Part shown: piece by piece, positions 53,696 to 62,126 of the stretch | Numbering within the stretch: the stretch's first letter is position 1 | Layout of the letters: each line of letters starts with the position of its first letter | Assembly: GCF_002338065.1 (NCBI RefSeq) | Contig: NZ_DDHJ01000004.1 | Span: 702,059-766,058 of the forward strand | Direction: 5' to 3' | DNA from: Pseudomonas sp. UBA1879 | GTDB taxonomy: Bacteria; Pseudomonadota; Gammaproteobacteria; Pseudomonadales; Pseudomonadaceae | DNA length: 64,000 bases | Translations under genes and position numbers: made by a program | The notes under the pieces: model-generated | What the model was told of the DNA's origin: nothing | Databases searched by the model: none | The model's input: the letters and a program-made list of their open reading frames with translations, nothing else

Positions 53696-54703
53696 ATGGA
53701 AAGAACGACTTCTTCAAGCTGGGCGATGGGGATCGTCAAATCCCTCGAAATGGATGGCCTGGATTGTCAGGCGTTATTCAAGGAACTGGGGCTGGTCTAC
53801 GCCGATCTGGAGAACCCGGATGCGCGCTTTCCCCAGGATTCGATGACCCGGCTGTGGCAACGCGCTGTGGCGCTGTCCGGAAACCCGGCTGTGGGTTTGA
53901 ACATGGCGCGAGTGGTGCGGCCTGCGTCCTTCAGCGTTGCCGGTTATGCCCTGATGTCGAGCCGTACCTTGAAAGAAGGTTTCGAGCGGTTGGTGAAATA
54001 CCAGCGCATCATTTCCGACAGCGCTGACCTGAGTTTCAAACTGTTGCCCGACGGTTACGCGCTGATTCTGACCGTCCATGGCGACTTGCTACCGCCGACC
54101 CGACAGAGCGCCGAAGCGTCACTGGCCGTCGCCTTGGCGTTCTGCGGCTGGCTGAGCGGGCGCCCGTTGCATCCTCGCCAGGTGATGATCCAGGGTCATC
54201 AGCCGGACAACGTTGAACCCTATAAGAACGTCTTCCACGCCCCCCTGTCCTTCAATGCGCCGTACGACGCTTTGGTGTTCGAGCGCTCGGACATGGAAGC
54301 GCCATTGCCCACGGCTGATGAAGCCATGGCCAAGCTGCATGATCGTTTTGCCGGGGAATTTCTCGCGCGATTCTCCGGCAATCGCGTGACCCATCAGGCG
54401 CGCCAGGTGGTATGCCGGTTGCTGCCTCAAGGCGAACCGAAACGCGAAGTGGTGGCGCAAAGTCTGCACCTGTCCCAGCGCACCTTGCAGCGTCGGTTGC
54501 AAGAGGAGGGCACCAGCTTCCAGACCCTGCTCGACGACACGCGACGGGAACTGGCGCAGCAGTACCTGGCCCAGCCGCAGATGACCCTGCTGGAAATCGC
54601 CTACCTGCTGGGGTTTGCCGATCCAAGTAACTTCTTCCGCGCCTTTCGCCGCTGGTTCGATGAGACGCCGGGGGAGTATCGGATCAGGAAATCCATCCCC
54701 TGA
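53696..54703 (+). CDS. AraC-family transcriptional regulator
   Basis: 335 residues from ATG 53696 (GGAAGGCGTAGCC upstream). An arabinose-binding-like N-terminal domain (about 20-205) is followed by two HTH motifs (about 235-330): VVAQSLHLSQRTLQRRLQEEGTSF and LLEIAYLLGFADPSNFFRAFRRWFDETPGEYR. This OruR/ArgR-type layout usually responds to amino acid or lipid-derived signals; ligand and targets are unknown. Confidence 0.92.
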   Translation: MERTTSSSWAMGIVKSLEMDGLDCQALFKELGLVYADLENPDARFPQDSMTRLWQRAVALSGNPAVGLNMARVVRPASFSVAGYALMSSRTLKEGFERLVKYQRIISDSADLSFKLLPDGYALILTVHGDLLPPTRQSAEASLAVALAFCGWLSGRPLHPRQVMIQGHQPDNVEPYKNVFHAPLSFNAPYDALVFERSDMEAPLPTADEAMAKLHDRFAGEFLARFSGNRVTHQARQVVCRLLPQGEPKREVVAQSLHLSQRTLQRRLQEEGTSFQTLLDDTRRELAQQYLAQPQMTLLEIAYLLGFADPSNFFRAFRRWFDETPGEYRIRKSIP

Positions 54704-54715
54704 CGGCCGATGTTT

Positions 54716-54805
54716 TGTAGGAGTGAGCTTGCTCGCGATCTCGGCGTGTCAGTCACAGATGCCGTAAGCGGACAAACGCGATCGCGAGCAAGCTCACTCC
54801 TACAG
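54716..54805. repeat. REP/BIME palindrome pair, GAGTGAGCTTGCTCGCGAT type
   Basis: TGTAGGAGTGAGCTTGCTCG and CGAGCAAGCTCACTCCTACA face each other across a 50-base spacer, between the convergent AraC gene and trkH. Confidence 0.85.
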
Positions 54806-54820
54806 GGTCCAATTGAGGCT

Positions 54821-56275
54821 TCAATGCCGCCAAAACGCCGGAACACACAGCACCAGCACGGTGATGATTTCCAGCCGCCCCAGCAGCATGCCCAGCGACA
54901 GAATCCATTTCGCCGCGTCCGGCAGTGTCGCGAAATTGCCCGCCGGGCCGATAGTCTCGCCCAGCCCAGGCCCCACTCCCGACACGGTACTCGCCGCGCC
55001 GGTCAGCGCTGTCATCCAGTCCAGCCCCAGCAACGACAGCAGCAAGGCGATGAGGCAGATCGTGAACGTAAAAAAGAACGAAAAGGTCAGAATCGATCGC
55101 ACGATTTCTTCGTCCAGACGGTGGCCGTTGTACTTCTGCTTGATGACCGCGCGTGGGTGAATCAGCTGGTTGAGGTTGGCCTTGAGCAGGATGTACGCGA
55201 CTTGAAACCGGAACACTTTCACGCCACCCGCCGTCGAGCCCGAACAGCCGCCGATGAAGCCGATGTAGAAGAAAAACATCAGCGCGAAGTTGCCCCACAG
55301 GCTGTAGTCGCCGAGAGCGAACCCGGTGGTGGTGATCACCGAGGTCACGTTCAACGCCACATGCCGCAGCGCGTCGTACCACGGTAAGTCGGTGGTGGCC
55401 CAATACCAGAGCGTCAGGACGGCCCAGGTCACGAGCAGCAAGCCGATGAACCCCCGGACTTGCTCGTCCTTGATCAGCGCCTTGCGATGGCCGCGCAGCG
55501 TTGCAACGTAGAGGGTGAAGGGCAGGCTGCCGAGGATCATCATCACGATCGCCACCCAATGCACCGCCGGTTGCGGCCACTTGGCAAGGGACAGGTCGGA
55601 GGTGGAAAAGCCCCCGGTGGAAATCGCTGACATCGCGTGGTTGATCGCATCGAACAGGCTCATGCCCGCCCACCAGAATGCGAGGCTGCCGATCACGGTG
55701 AAACCGACGTACACCAGCACGATGAACTTGGCCACCATGTGCGAGCGCGGCATGACTTTTTCGGAACGATCTGACGACTCGGTCTGAAACAGTCGCATGC
55801 CGCCGATCCGTAGCAGCGGCAGAATCGCCACCGCCATTCCGATGAAGCCGATGCCCCCCAGCCAGTGCAACAGCGAACGCCAGATCAGAATGCCCGGGGA
55901 CATGTCGTCCAGCTTGCTCAGCACCGTTGAACCGGTGGCCGTGATGCCGGACATGCTTTCGAAAAACGAATCGGTATAGCTGATGTGTTGGGTCAGCAGA
56001 AACGGCAGCGCCGCGAACACGCAGACCACCACCCAACTGCTGACGGTCAGCAGGTACATGTCCCGGGGGCGCAGGTGAATGTGTTCGGGTCGGCCTTGCC
56101 CCACCAGCGCCAGCCCGGCGACGAACGTGATCATGCTCGACCAGAGAAACGAGGGCATGTCGCGGGTTCGATCGAAGATCACCAGCGTCGCCATCGGCAC
56201 GACCATGGCGATGGCCAGGGTGATGAGAAAGATGCCGATAATGAAGCCAATGATGCGGAGGGTCGGCAACGCCAT
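54821..56275 (-). CDS. trkH: Trk potassium uptake channel TrkH
   Basis: 484 residues from ATG 56275, matching E. coli TrkH (483). Four selectivity-filter hairpins are visible: GITATGSTVLSKLDD, SAISTGGFSTSD, SVITTTGFALGD and SGVGPGLGETIGP, each with the conserved filter Gly. With TrkA (not in the window) it imports K+ and is important under osmotic stress. Confidence 0.95.
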   Translation of the reverse strand: MALPTLRIIGFIIGIFLITLAIAMVVPMATLVIFDRTRDMPSFLWSSMITFVAGLALVGQGRPEHIHLRPRDMYLLTVSSWVVVCVFAALPFLLTQHISYTDSFFESMSGITATGSTVLSKLDDMSPGILIWRSLLHWLGGIGFIGMAVAILPLLRIGGMRLFQTESSDRSEKVMPRSHMVAKFIVLVYVGFTVIGSLAFWWAGMSLFDAINHAMSAISTGGFSTSDLSLAKWPQPAVHWVAIVMMILGSLPFTLYVATLRGHRKALIKDEQVRGFIGLLLVTWAVLTLWYWATTDLPWYDALRHVALNVTSVITTTGFALGDYSLWGNFALMFFFYIGFIGGCSGSTAGGVKVFRFQVAYILLKANLNQLIHPRAVIKQKYNGHRLDEEIVRSILTFSFFFTFTICLIALLLSLLGLDWMTALTGAASTVSGVGPGLGETIGPAGNFATLPDAAKWILSLGMLLGRLEIITVLVLCVPAFWRH

Positions 56276-56446
56276 GCAGTCGCTCTGCTGAGGGATGGAA
56301 AGGCGCACATTCTACCTGCGGGTCACTTTGTGTAAACCGAAGCCCTTTCCGAGAGTCATGTAAGAATTGCCGCTGTCGTTGATTAGTGAGTTCAAGAAGC
56401 CGCTGCGGACACTACAATGCCCCATCCATTTTCAGGAGACGATTCA

Positions 56447-57007
56447 ATGGAAGCGCTCGACGTATTGCTCAATCGCGTATCCGTCCCCCGGCTGGTCGAG
56501 CCAGCCCCGGACGCTGCCCAGCGCGAGATCCTCTTCGGCGCGGCCTTGCGGGCTCCCGACCACGGCGGCTTGCGGCCGTACCGTTTTCTCACCGTGGAGG
56601 GCGAAGCGCGCAACCGCATGGGCGAGTTGCTGGCGCAAGCGCTGATTGAGCAGGGGGGCGAAGCGGACGAAAAAGCCTTGGAAAAAGCGCGATCCGGCCC
56701 TTTGCGGGCGCCGCTGGTGGTCGTGGTGATCGCCAAGCTGACCGATCACTACAAAGTGCCAAAAAAGGAGCAGGTCATCACTGCAGGTTGCGCGGCCCAT
56801 GGCGTGTTGCTGGCCGCGTATGCGTTGGGCATCGGCGCGGTCTGGCGCACGGGCGAGCTGTCGTATGCAGCCCACGTCGCGAAGGGGTTGGGTCTCGCAG
56901 CGGATGAGGAGGTGGTGGCGTTTCTGTACCTCGGCACCCCGCAGAACCCGCCGCGTGAAGCGCCGAAACCGGATGTGGCGCAGTTTGTCAGTGCGTGGCA
57001 GGGGTAA
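56447..57007 (+). CDS. YdjA-like nitroreductase family protein
   Basis: 186 residues from ATG 56447 with CAGGAGACGATTC upstream. FMN-binding motifs RAPDHGGLRPYRF near the start and GIGAVWRTGELSY are those of E. coli YdjA. Homodimeric flavoprotein; substrates of the small YdjA class are not well defined. Confidence 0.9.
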   Translation: MEALDVLLNRVSVPRLVEPAPDAAQREILFGAALRAPDHGGLRPYRFLTVEGEARNRMGELLAQALIEQGGEADEKALEKARSGPLRAPLVVVVIAKLTDHYKVPKKEQVITAGCAAHGVLLAAYALGIGAVWRTGELSYAAHVAKGLGLAADEEVVAFLYLGTPQNPPREAPKPDVAQFVSAWQG

Positions 57008-57285
57008 ACGCCAGATACCCAAAGGGACTGCGGTGTGTCAGTCACAGACGGAGTGCCTCATACGTCCTCCAGGCAAATCCATGCAGTCGATCGCTGACAT
57101 TTGACACACCCCCGAACTTGTAGGAGACGCCGGAGGCACGACGGCCGCGATCTGGCGCGTAGCTGCAGCAACACCTGTGCATGCGGTATACCTGACACGC
57201 CGTGTTGTCAGGTCCAACTACCGCTTCGTCGCAGATCACAGGCAAGCTCGCTCCCACGGCCTTCGGCCAGAAGCAACGGTGGCCC
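57008..57285. other. Non-coding gap with REP-like half-units
   Basis: A half-unit TGTAGGAGACGCCGGAGGCA at 57120-57139 (same class as at 45060 and 45260) and CAAGCTCGCTCCCACGGCCT near 57243-57263 lie between two convergent genes; the two belong to different subtypes and do not pair well. No ORF is supported. Confidence 0.5.
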
Positions 57286-58617
57286 TCAGGGGGTGTTCAA
57301 TTCTCGCGGTACGACAATGCTCGCCACAAAGCCACCCTGCGGGTGGTTCTCGAACTGCAGCGCACCACCGTGCTTCTCGGCGGCGCGTTTGGCGATGGCC
57401 AGGCCCAGCCCATAACCCGGTGCGGTCTGGTTCGGCGCCCGGTAGAAAGGTTCGCCCAGCTGCGACAGATGCTCGGCGCTTACCCCCGGTCCGTGATCGC
57501 GCACGCTGATGCGCAATCCTTCTTCGCACGTCCGCGCACTCAATTCGATCGGCTGACCCGCCGGGTTGAAGCGCAGGGCGTTGCGTAGCAGGTTGTCCAG
57601 CGCCCGCTCCAGCACATTAGGCCAGCCTTGCAACTGCGCTTGCGGTTCGGCCTCCACTACGACGACCTGTTCGGGGTTGCTCAGCTCGGTCTCGGCCTTC
57701 AGATGGTTCAGCAGTCCAGGCAGATCGATCGCCGTCGCGTTGCCGATGTCGGCGTCCAGACGGGCGAGCGCAAGAATCTCGCTGATCAACTCTTCCAGCC
57801 GGTCGCACTCGCGGGTCAGCCGCGGCCAGAGTTTCTCCCGTTCAGCAGGCTCGGCGCGCTCGGCCAGGGCCAGGGCGATGCGCAGGCGTGCCAGAGGGGA
57901 ACGCAGTTCGTGGGAAACGTCCCGCAACAACTGGCGCTGGCTGCTGATCAGACTTTGCAGGCGCGCGCCCATGCGGTTGAAATCATTGGCCAGCACGCCG
58001 AATTCATCGCGTCGGTTGGCCAGCTGCGCAAGGCTGTTTTGCTGATATGTCGTCTGCCCCAGATCATGCACGGCGCCGCGCAAACGGCTCAAAGGACGGG
58101 TGATCGAGAGGGTCACCAGGAGACTGAACAGGGTCAGCACCACCAACGCAATGCCCAACGCGCTGAGAGGCCAAAGCAGGCTCTCGCGATGCCAGGCGTC
58201 GAGTTCCGGATGGGGAATACGGTAGATGAGCAAATAGGTTTCGCTGGTTTTCGGGCTGGTGTATTCCGCCGTCAAACGGCGCCAGGGGAGGGGTCGGGTG
58301 TCATCCTGCTGGCGGGCTTCGAAAGCGGCTGCCCGAGGCGGAAAGGTGCCGGGTATCACGGCTTCGCCACTGTCGTTCAACACCTGGACATCGATGTGGT
58401 ACTTGCGTTTGAGCTCTTGAAGGAAGTCCTGCGCCGGGCCTTCGCCCTGATCTTCGTACAGCGCCGTCCATTTTGCCGGCAGGTTATGCAGGCCGGGGTG
58501 GCGACTGAGGATCCAGGCGTCCTGATTGAGCATGTGGCCCAGCAGGATCGACAGACCTGCCACCAACGCAATCGCGAGCCAGAAGCTCGCCAGAATCCGC
58601 CAGAACAATGAACGCAC
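57286..58617 (-). CDS. cpxA: Sensor histidine kinase, CpxA-like
   Basis: 443 residues from GTG 58617 (VRSLFWRILASFWLAIALVAG), chosen because GAGGG lies 6-8 bases upstream; ATG 58641 is an alternative. Membrane helix about 5-25, a periplasmic domain of about 120 residues, second helix (about 150-170), HAMP, H-box DVSHELRSPLARLRIAL, N-box LDNLLRNALRF, G boxes VRDHGPGV and GYGLGLAI. It pairs with the response regulator at 59401-60078 although a Spy-like gene lies between. Matches the recalled P. aeruginosa order PA3204-PA3206. Confidence 0.88.
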   Translation of the reverse strand: MRSLFWRILASFWLAIALVAGLSILLGHMLNQDAWILSRHPGLHNLPAKWTALYEDQGEGPAQDFLQELKRKYHIDVQVLNDSGEAVIPGTFPPRAAAFEARQQDDTRPLPWRRLTAEYTSPKTSETYLLIYRIPHPELDAWHRESLLWPLSALGIALVVLTLFSLLVTLSITRPLSRLRGAVHDLGQTTYQQNSLAQLANRRDEFGVLANDFNRMGARLQSLISSQRQLLRDVSHELRSPLARLRIALALAERAEPAEREKLWPRLTRECDRLEELISEILALARLDADIGNATAIDLPGLLNHLKAETELSNPEQVVVVEAEPQAQLQGWPNVLERALDNLLRNALRFNPAGQPIELSARTCEEGLRISVRDHGPGVSAEHLSQLGEPFYRAPNQTAPGYGLGLAIAKRAAEKHGGALQFENHPQGGFVASIVVPRELNTP

Positions 58618-58650
58618 GTGTAGCCCTCGATCCGATCCCATAATGAAAAC

Positions 58651-58682
58651 AACCCGACACGCCGGAGAGCGCGTGTCGGGTT
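58651..58682 (-). terminator. Hairpin between the Spy-like gene and the sensor kinase
   Basis: AACCCGACACGC and GCGTGTCGGGTT pair with a short loop, followed on the minus strand by GTTTTCATT. It would lower read-through from the Spy-like gene into the kinase gene, that is, act as an attenuator. Confidence 0.75.
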
Positions 58683-58711
58683 GAGAGTGTAAAGCAGCGA
58701 CGCTGAACGGG

Positions 58712-59158
58712 TTACTGAGTCTTCTGCGCCTTTTGCGCTTTCCAGGCTTCGAACTCGGCGCGATCAGCACGACGTTGTTCACGGTCCTTCTGCATCTGGT
58801 CAAAGGTCTTTTGCTGGTCTGGCGTCAGCAGCGCGCGAACGTCGGACTGGGTTTTCGCCTGCTTGGCAGCGATCTCGTCTTTCATGGCTTTCTGATCGGC
58901 CGGCGACAGCTTGGCCAAGTACTTCTGAGTGATCTCGGAACGGCTGTGCCATTGATCGCCCATCAGTTTGCCGACTTGCTGACGTTGTTCCGGGGTCAGG
59001 TTCAACTTGTCGAAAGGGCCTCGGTGGTGGTGCATGCCAGGACCGTCAAAGCCAGGACCGCCAGGGCCACCCAGTGGGCCGCCATCGACAGGGGCAGCCG
59101 CCATCGCAACAGCAGGCAGGGCAGCAGCGAACATCAAAGCCATCAGAGTCTTACGCAT
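58712..59158 (-). CDS. Spy/CpxP-family periplasmic chaperone
   Basis: 148 residues with a signal peptide (cleaved near AMA-AAPV). A Gly/Pro-rich stretch with HHHR leads into a helical core carrying the two LTXXQ motifs of the family (LTPEQRQQ and LTPDQQKT), plus a charged C-terminal helix. Spy and CpxP prevent aggregation and, for CpxP, inhibit CpxA. Encoded between the partner regulator and kinase genes, with a CpxR-like box upstream, so it is a likely feedback component. Confidence 0.9.
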   Translation of the reverse strand: MRKTLMALMFAAALPAVAMAAAPVDGGPLGGPGGPGFDGPGMHHHRGPFDKLNLTPEQRQQVGKLMGDQWHSRSEITQKYLAKLSPADQKAMKDEIAAKQAKTQSDVRALLTPDQQKTFDQMQKDREQRRADRAEFEAWKAQKAQKTQ

Positions 59159-59241
59159 GGTGTATCTCCTTGTCTCGAATCCGGCTCTGTGCCGGTTGTG
59201 GCCAGTTTAGGGAGATCAAGGTCAAGCGAGGTCAGGGGTGG

Positions 59242-59257
59242 GTAAAGCTTCGGTAAA
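59242..59257. promoter_or_regulatory. Candidate CpxR box upstream of the Spy-like gene
   Basis: GTAAA-GCTTCG-GTAAA is a direct repeat with a six-base spacer (one helical turn), 84 bases above the Spy-like start. It matches the E. coli CpxR consensus GTAA-N6-7-GTAA. Confidence 0.7.
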
Positions 59258-59292
59258 GGCGGCGCGCCGAGCTGTTGACGTGAAGTCATGAT

Positions 59293-59398
59293 TGGGTGGG
59301 CGCTGCGAGCTGCAAGCCTCAAGCTGTCCGCGCACGGCTCTTGCTTGCAGCTTGCAGCTTGCAGCTTAAAACTCGCAGTTCCTCGTTTGCAGCTCCCC
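59293..59398. repeat. AGCTGCAAGC-type repeat element
   Basis: GCGAGCTGCAAGCCTCAAGC and CTTGCAGCTTGCAGCTTGCA form an imperfect inverted pair around GTCCGCGCACGGC. A shorter relative lies at about 21588-21652 between ngg and the M42 peptidase gene. Confidence 0.65.
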
Positions 59399-59400
59399 CG

Positions 59401-60078
59401 CTAGGGGGCGTAGTAGTAGCCACGACTGCGCAACGCCACGATTCGCGGCCTGCCATCGGCGTGAGGCCCGATCTTTTTGCGCAGGTTGCTGACGTGCATG
59501 TCCAGGCTGCGGTCGTACAGGGTCAGCTTGCGGCCTAGCGCCAATTGCGCCAGTTCCTGTTTTTCCAGCGGTTCGCCGGGCTGGCTCAGCAGGGCTTCGA
59601 GCAGGCGCGCTTCAGACACCGTCAGGGTGAATTCCTGATCGTCGATGGTCACCACGCCACGGGCCGGGCTGAAGCACAGGTCGCCCAGTTCGAGCTGGCT
59701 GGACACCGCCGCCGGGTGACTGCGACGCAGCACGGCACGCAGGCGAGCAGTGAGTTCGCGAGGATCGCAGGGTTTGGCCAGATAATCGTCGGCCCCCAAC
59801 TCCAGACCGAGGATGCGGTCCAGCGGCTCGCCACGGGCCGAGAGCATCAGCACCGGAAGGTCGGGGTGATCGGTGCGCAGTTGCTTGAGCAGTTCCAGAC
59901 CGCTGCCATCGGGCAGCATCACATCCAGCACCACGGCGGCAGGGGAGGATTCGGCGAGCGCTTTGCGGGCGCTTTGGCCGTCGTGGCACGCATGCACCAC
60001 GAAGCCTTCCTGACTCAACCAACTGCTCAGGAGCTCGCACAGCTCCTGGTCGTCATCAATAAGTAACAGCTCGCTCAT
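59401..60078 (-). CDS. cpxR: OmpR-family response regulator, CpxR-like
   Basis: 225 residues. Receiver domain with Asp8-10 cluster, phospho-acceptor Asp52 in VVLDVMLPD, Ser80 and Lys102 all present; winged-helix DNA-binding domain (about 130-225) with LYDRSLDMHVSNLRKKIG and RSRGYYY. It sits 7 bases behind the coiled-coil gene at 60086 and 242 bases before the Spy-like gene. Function: envelope-stress gene control, by analogy. Confidence 0.92.
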   Translation of the reverse strand: MSELLLIDDDQELCELLSSWLSQEGFVVHACHDGQSARKALAESSPAAVVLDVMLPDGSGLELLKQLRTDHPDLPVLMLSARGEPLDRILGLELGADDYLAKPCDPRELTARLRAVLRRSHPAAVSSQLELGDLCFSPARGVVTIDDQEFTLTVSEARLLEALLSQPGEPLEKQELAQLALGRKLTLYDRSLDMHVSNLRKKIGPHADGRPRIVALRSRGYYYAP

Positions 60079-60085
60079 GACTCAC

Positions 60086-60505
60086 TCAATTTAGCCATTG
60101 CCGACGCTGTCTACGCCAGCCGCTGGCAAAGATACCGCACAGCAGGGCAATCATTGCAACGCCGCCCCCCGTGACGAACCATTGTTGTTGCTCGGTCAAT
60201 ACGCGCGCAGGCTGTACCGACTGCGCTTCTTTGAGCTGCAGTTTAAGCCTTTGGTTCTCCTGACGCAGACGCCCGACCACAATACTTTCGCGCTCAGTGT
60301 CGGCATTCAGCAATTGGCGGGTCAACGCTTCGCGCTGCTTTTCGCTGTCGGCGAGGCGTTGGCGCAGATCGCTCAACTGGCTGGCGGTGCTGGGCAGGGG
60401 CAGCGCCTGGCTGACCAAGTCGGTGGTCTCTTCGGCCTGAACATCGAAACTGGTCGCCGATACGGCCAAGGCGGCCGCCAGCACACACCACGGACGTGGA
60501 CGCAT
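60086..60505 (-). CDS. Coiled-coil single-pass membrane protein of unknown function
   Basis: 139 residues from ATG 60505 with AGGAG upstream. Signal peptide (cleavage near VQA-EE), a long Gln/Leu/Arg-rich coiled coil (about 40-100), one membrane helix (about 115-132), and a short basic tail. This matches SH3-less relatives of the YgiM type, which are often misnamed translation initiation factor 2. It precedes cpxR by 7 bases, so it is probably cotranscribed and part of the Cpx-like module. Confidence 0.75.
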   Translation of the reverse strand: MRPRPWCVLAAALAVSATSFDVQAEETTDLVSQALPLPSTASQLSDLRQRLADSEKQREALTRQLLNADTERESIVVGRLRQENQRLKLQLKEAQSVQPARVLTEQQQWFVTGGGVAMIALLCGIFASGWRRQRRQWLN

Positions 60506-60628
60506 GGGAACTCCTGACTTTTCCTGGTATTGGCAGGCTATCGGCAGGCCGATGCGAATAATGAGCAATCAGAAGGGAGGGGCGAAAGAGAGAGTGTTGC
60601 CCAGTCGCAGGGCTTGAACACTGCCGTA

Positions 60629-61111
60629 GTGGGAGCCGGCTTGCTGGCGAAGACGGTGGGTCAGTGACGGATGAGCTGACTGACAGGCCTCGTTCGTCAG
60701 CAAGCCAGCTCCCACGAATCCGACATCGGTCGCAGATGTTATGACCTATGTATGACCCTTGTGGGAGCCGGCTTGCTGGCGAAGGCGGTGGGTCAGTGAC
60801 GGCTGAGCTGACTGACAGGCCTCGTTCGCCAGTAAGCCGGCTCCCACGAATCCGACATCGGTCGCAGATGTTGTGACCTATGCATGACCTTTGTGGGAGC
60901 CGGCTCGCTGGCGAAGGCGGTGGGGCAGTGACGGCTGAGCTGACTGACAGGTCTCGTTCGCCAGCAAGGCGGCTCCCCCGGATCCGACATCGGTCGCAGA
61001 TGTTATGACCTATGCATGACCCTTGTGGGAGCCGGCTTGCTGGCGAAGGCGGTGGGTCAGTGACGGATGAGCTGACTGACAGGTCTCGTTCGCCAGCAAG
61101 CCGGCTCCCAC
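60629..61111. repeat. Tandem array of 132-bp REP-containing units
   Basis: Units start at 60629, 60761, 60893 and 61025, exactly 132 bases apart; the fourth is about two-thirds present. Each contains a facing REP pair (GTGGGAGCCGGCTTGCTGGC), the spacer GGTGGGTCAGTGACGGATGA and, between units, the tail TCCGACATCGGTCGCAGATG. The high identity suggests recent tandem amplification. Confidence 0.9.
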
Positions 61112-61151
61112 AGTCGGTGCTTGATCAGCAACCGACGTTCTAAGGGACTCT

Positions 61152-61451
61152 TTACGGCAGGACTTGCTTGAACGGCTTGACCACGACGTGGTCGTAAACG
61201 CCAGCGGCGATGTACGGATCGGCATCGGCCCAGGCTTGCGCGGCGCTGAGAGACGCGAATTCGGCGACGATCAGGCTGCCGGTGAAGCCTGCAGCGCCCG
61301 GGTCGTTGCTGTCGACGGCAGGCAGCGGACCGGCCAGCACGATGCGGCCTTCGTTTTTCAGCGCGGTCAGGCGCTCCAGGTGCGCAGGGCGCGCTTCGAT
61401 GCGTTTTTCCAGCGAGTTGGCGACGTCCGTTGCAACGATGGCGTAGAGCAT
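61152..61451 (-). CDS. yciI: YciI family protein
   Basis: 99 residues from ATG 61451. MLYAIVATDVANSLEKRIEA start, ARPAHLERL with the conserved His, then DADPYIAAGVYDHVVVKPF. Ferredoxin-like dimeric proteins of this family include dehydrochlorinase-related enzymes but most have no known activity. It follows ispZ with one base between stop and start. Confidence 0.9.
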   Translation of the reverse strand: MLYAIVATDVANSLEKRIEARPAHLERLTALKNEGRIVLAGPLPAVDSNDPGAAGFTGSLIVAEFASLSAAQAWADADPYIAAGVYDHVVVKPFKQVLP

Positions 61452-61452
61452 G

Positions 61453-62061
61453 TCAATCCTCGGTTTTTTTTGTGGAAGGCTGGGTCGATGGGTCGGCATC
61501 GTGAAGATGACGGGCCAGGTAGATGCCCTGACCGATCAGGAAAATGAGCGTCATGCCCAGGCTGCCGAAGACTTTGAAGTCGACCCAGAAATCCTGGTAC
61601 GTGAACGCGACATACAGGTTGGCCGCGCCGCAGAAGACGAAGAACACGATCCAGGCGATGTTCAGCCGGGTCCAGATCGCCTGGGGCAGGGTCAACGCGT
61701 GGCCCATGATGCGCTGGATCAACAGCCGGTCACCGATGAAGTGGCTGCCTGCGAACACCAGCGCGAAGATCCAGTTGACCACCGGGGCTTTCCATTTAAG
61801 AAAGGTCTCGCTGTGGAAGGCCAGCGTCAGGCTGCCGAACACCAGGCACCCGGCGAGGGTCAACCATTGGCTTTTCTCGAGTTTGCCCTGCTGGATGTAG
61901 AGGATGCTGTAGACCACGATTGAGCTGGCGATCAGCACCGCGGTGGCGCTGAAAATCCCGCCGACCATGATGCTGTGGCCCAGGATATCGACGGCTTGGG
62001 GACTGATTTTGTAGACGATGAAAAACAGGATAAGCGGGATGAAGTCGATGAATTGTTTCAC
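61453..62061 (-). CDS. ispZ: Septation protein A / intracellular septation protein (YciB family)
   Basis: 202 residues from GTG 62061 (KQFIDFIPLILFFIVYKI); the in-frame start at 62100 adds eighteen unlike residues. Five to six membrane helices with the family motif SAWTRLN-like IWTRLNIAWIVFFVFCG. YciB acts in cell envelope assembly and division. The ribosome site is weak. Confidence 0.92.
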   Translation of the reverse strand: MKQFIDFIPLILFFIVYKISPQAVDILGHSIMVGGIFSATAVLIASSIVVYSILYIQQGKLEKSQWLTLAGCLVFGSLTLAFHSETFLKWKAPVVNWIFALVFAGSHFIGDRLLIQRIMGHALTLPQAIWTRLNIAWIVFFVFCGAANLYVAFTYQDFWVDFKVFGSLGMTLIFLIGQGIYLARHLHDADPSTQPSTKKTED

Positions 62062-62126
62062 AGTAAGAGCCAGAAGCTGGATGTGGCGGCATAATAACAA
62101 ACATCAATGACTGCGAAAGCGCCCCT

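Noticed and set aside
60629..61111. CRISPR array
   Set aside because: Period is 132 bases with palindromic REP cores and identical spacers; CRISPR repeats are 24-48 bases with unique spacers, and no cas gene is present.
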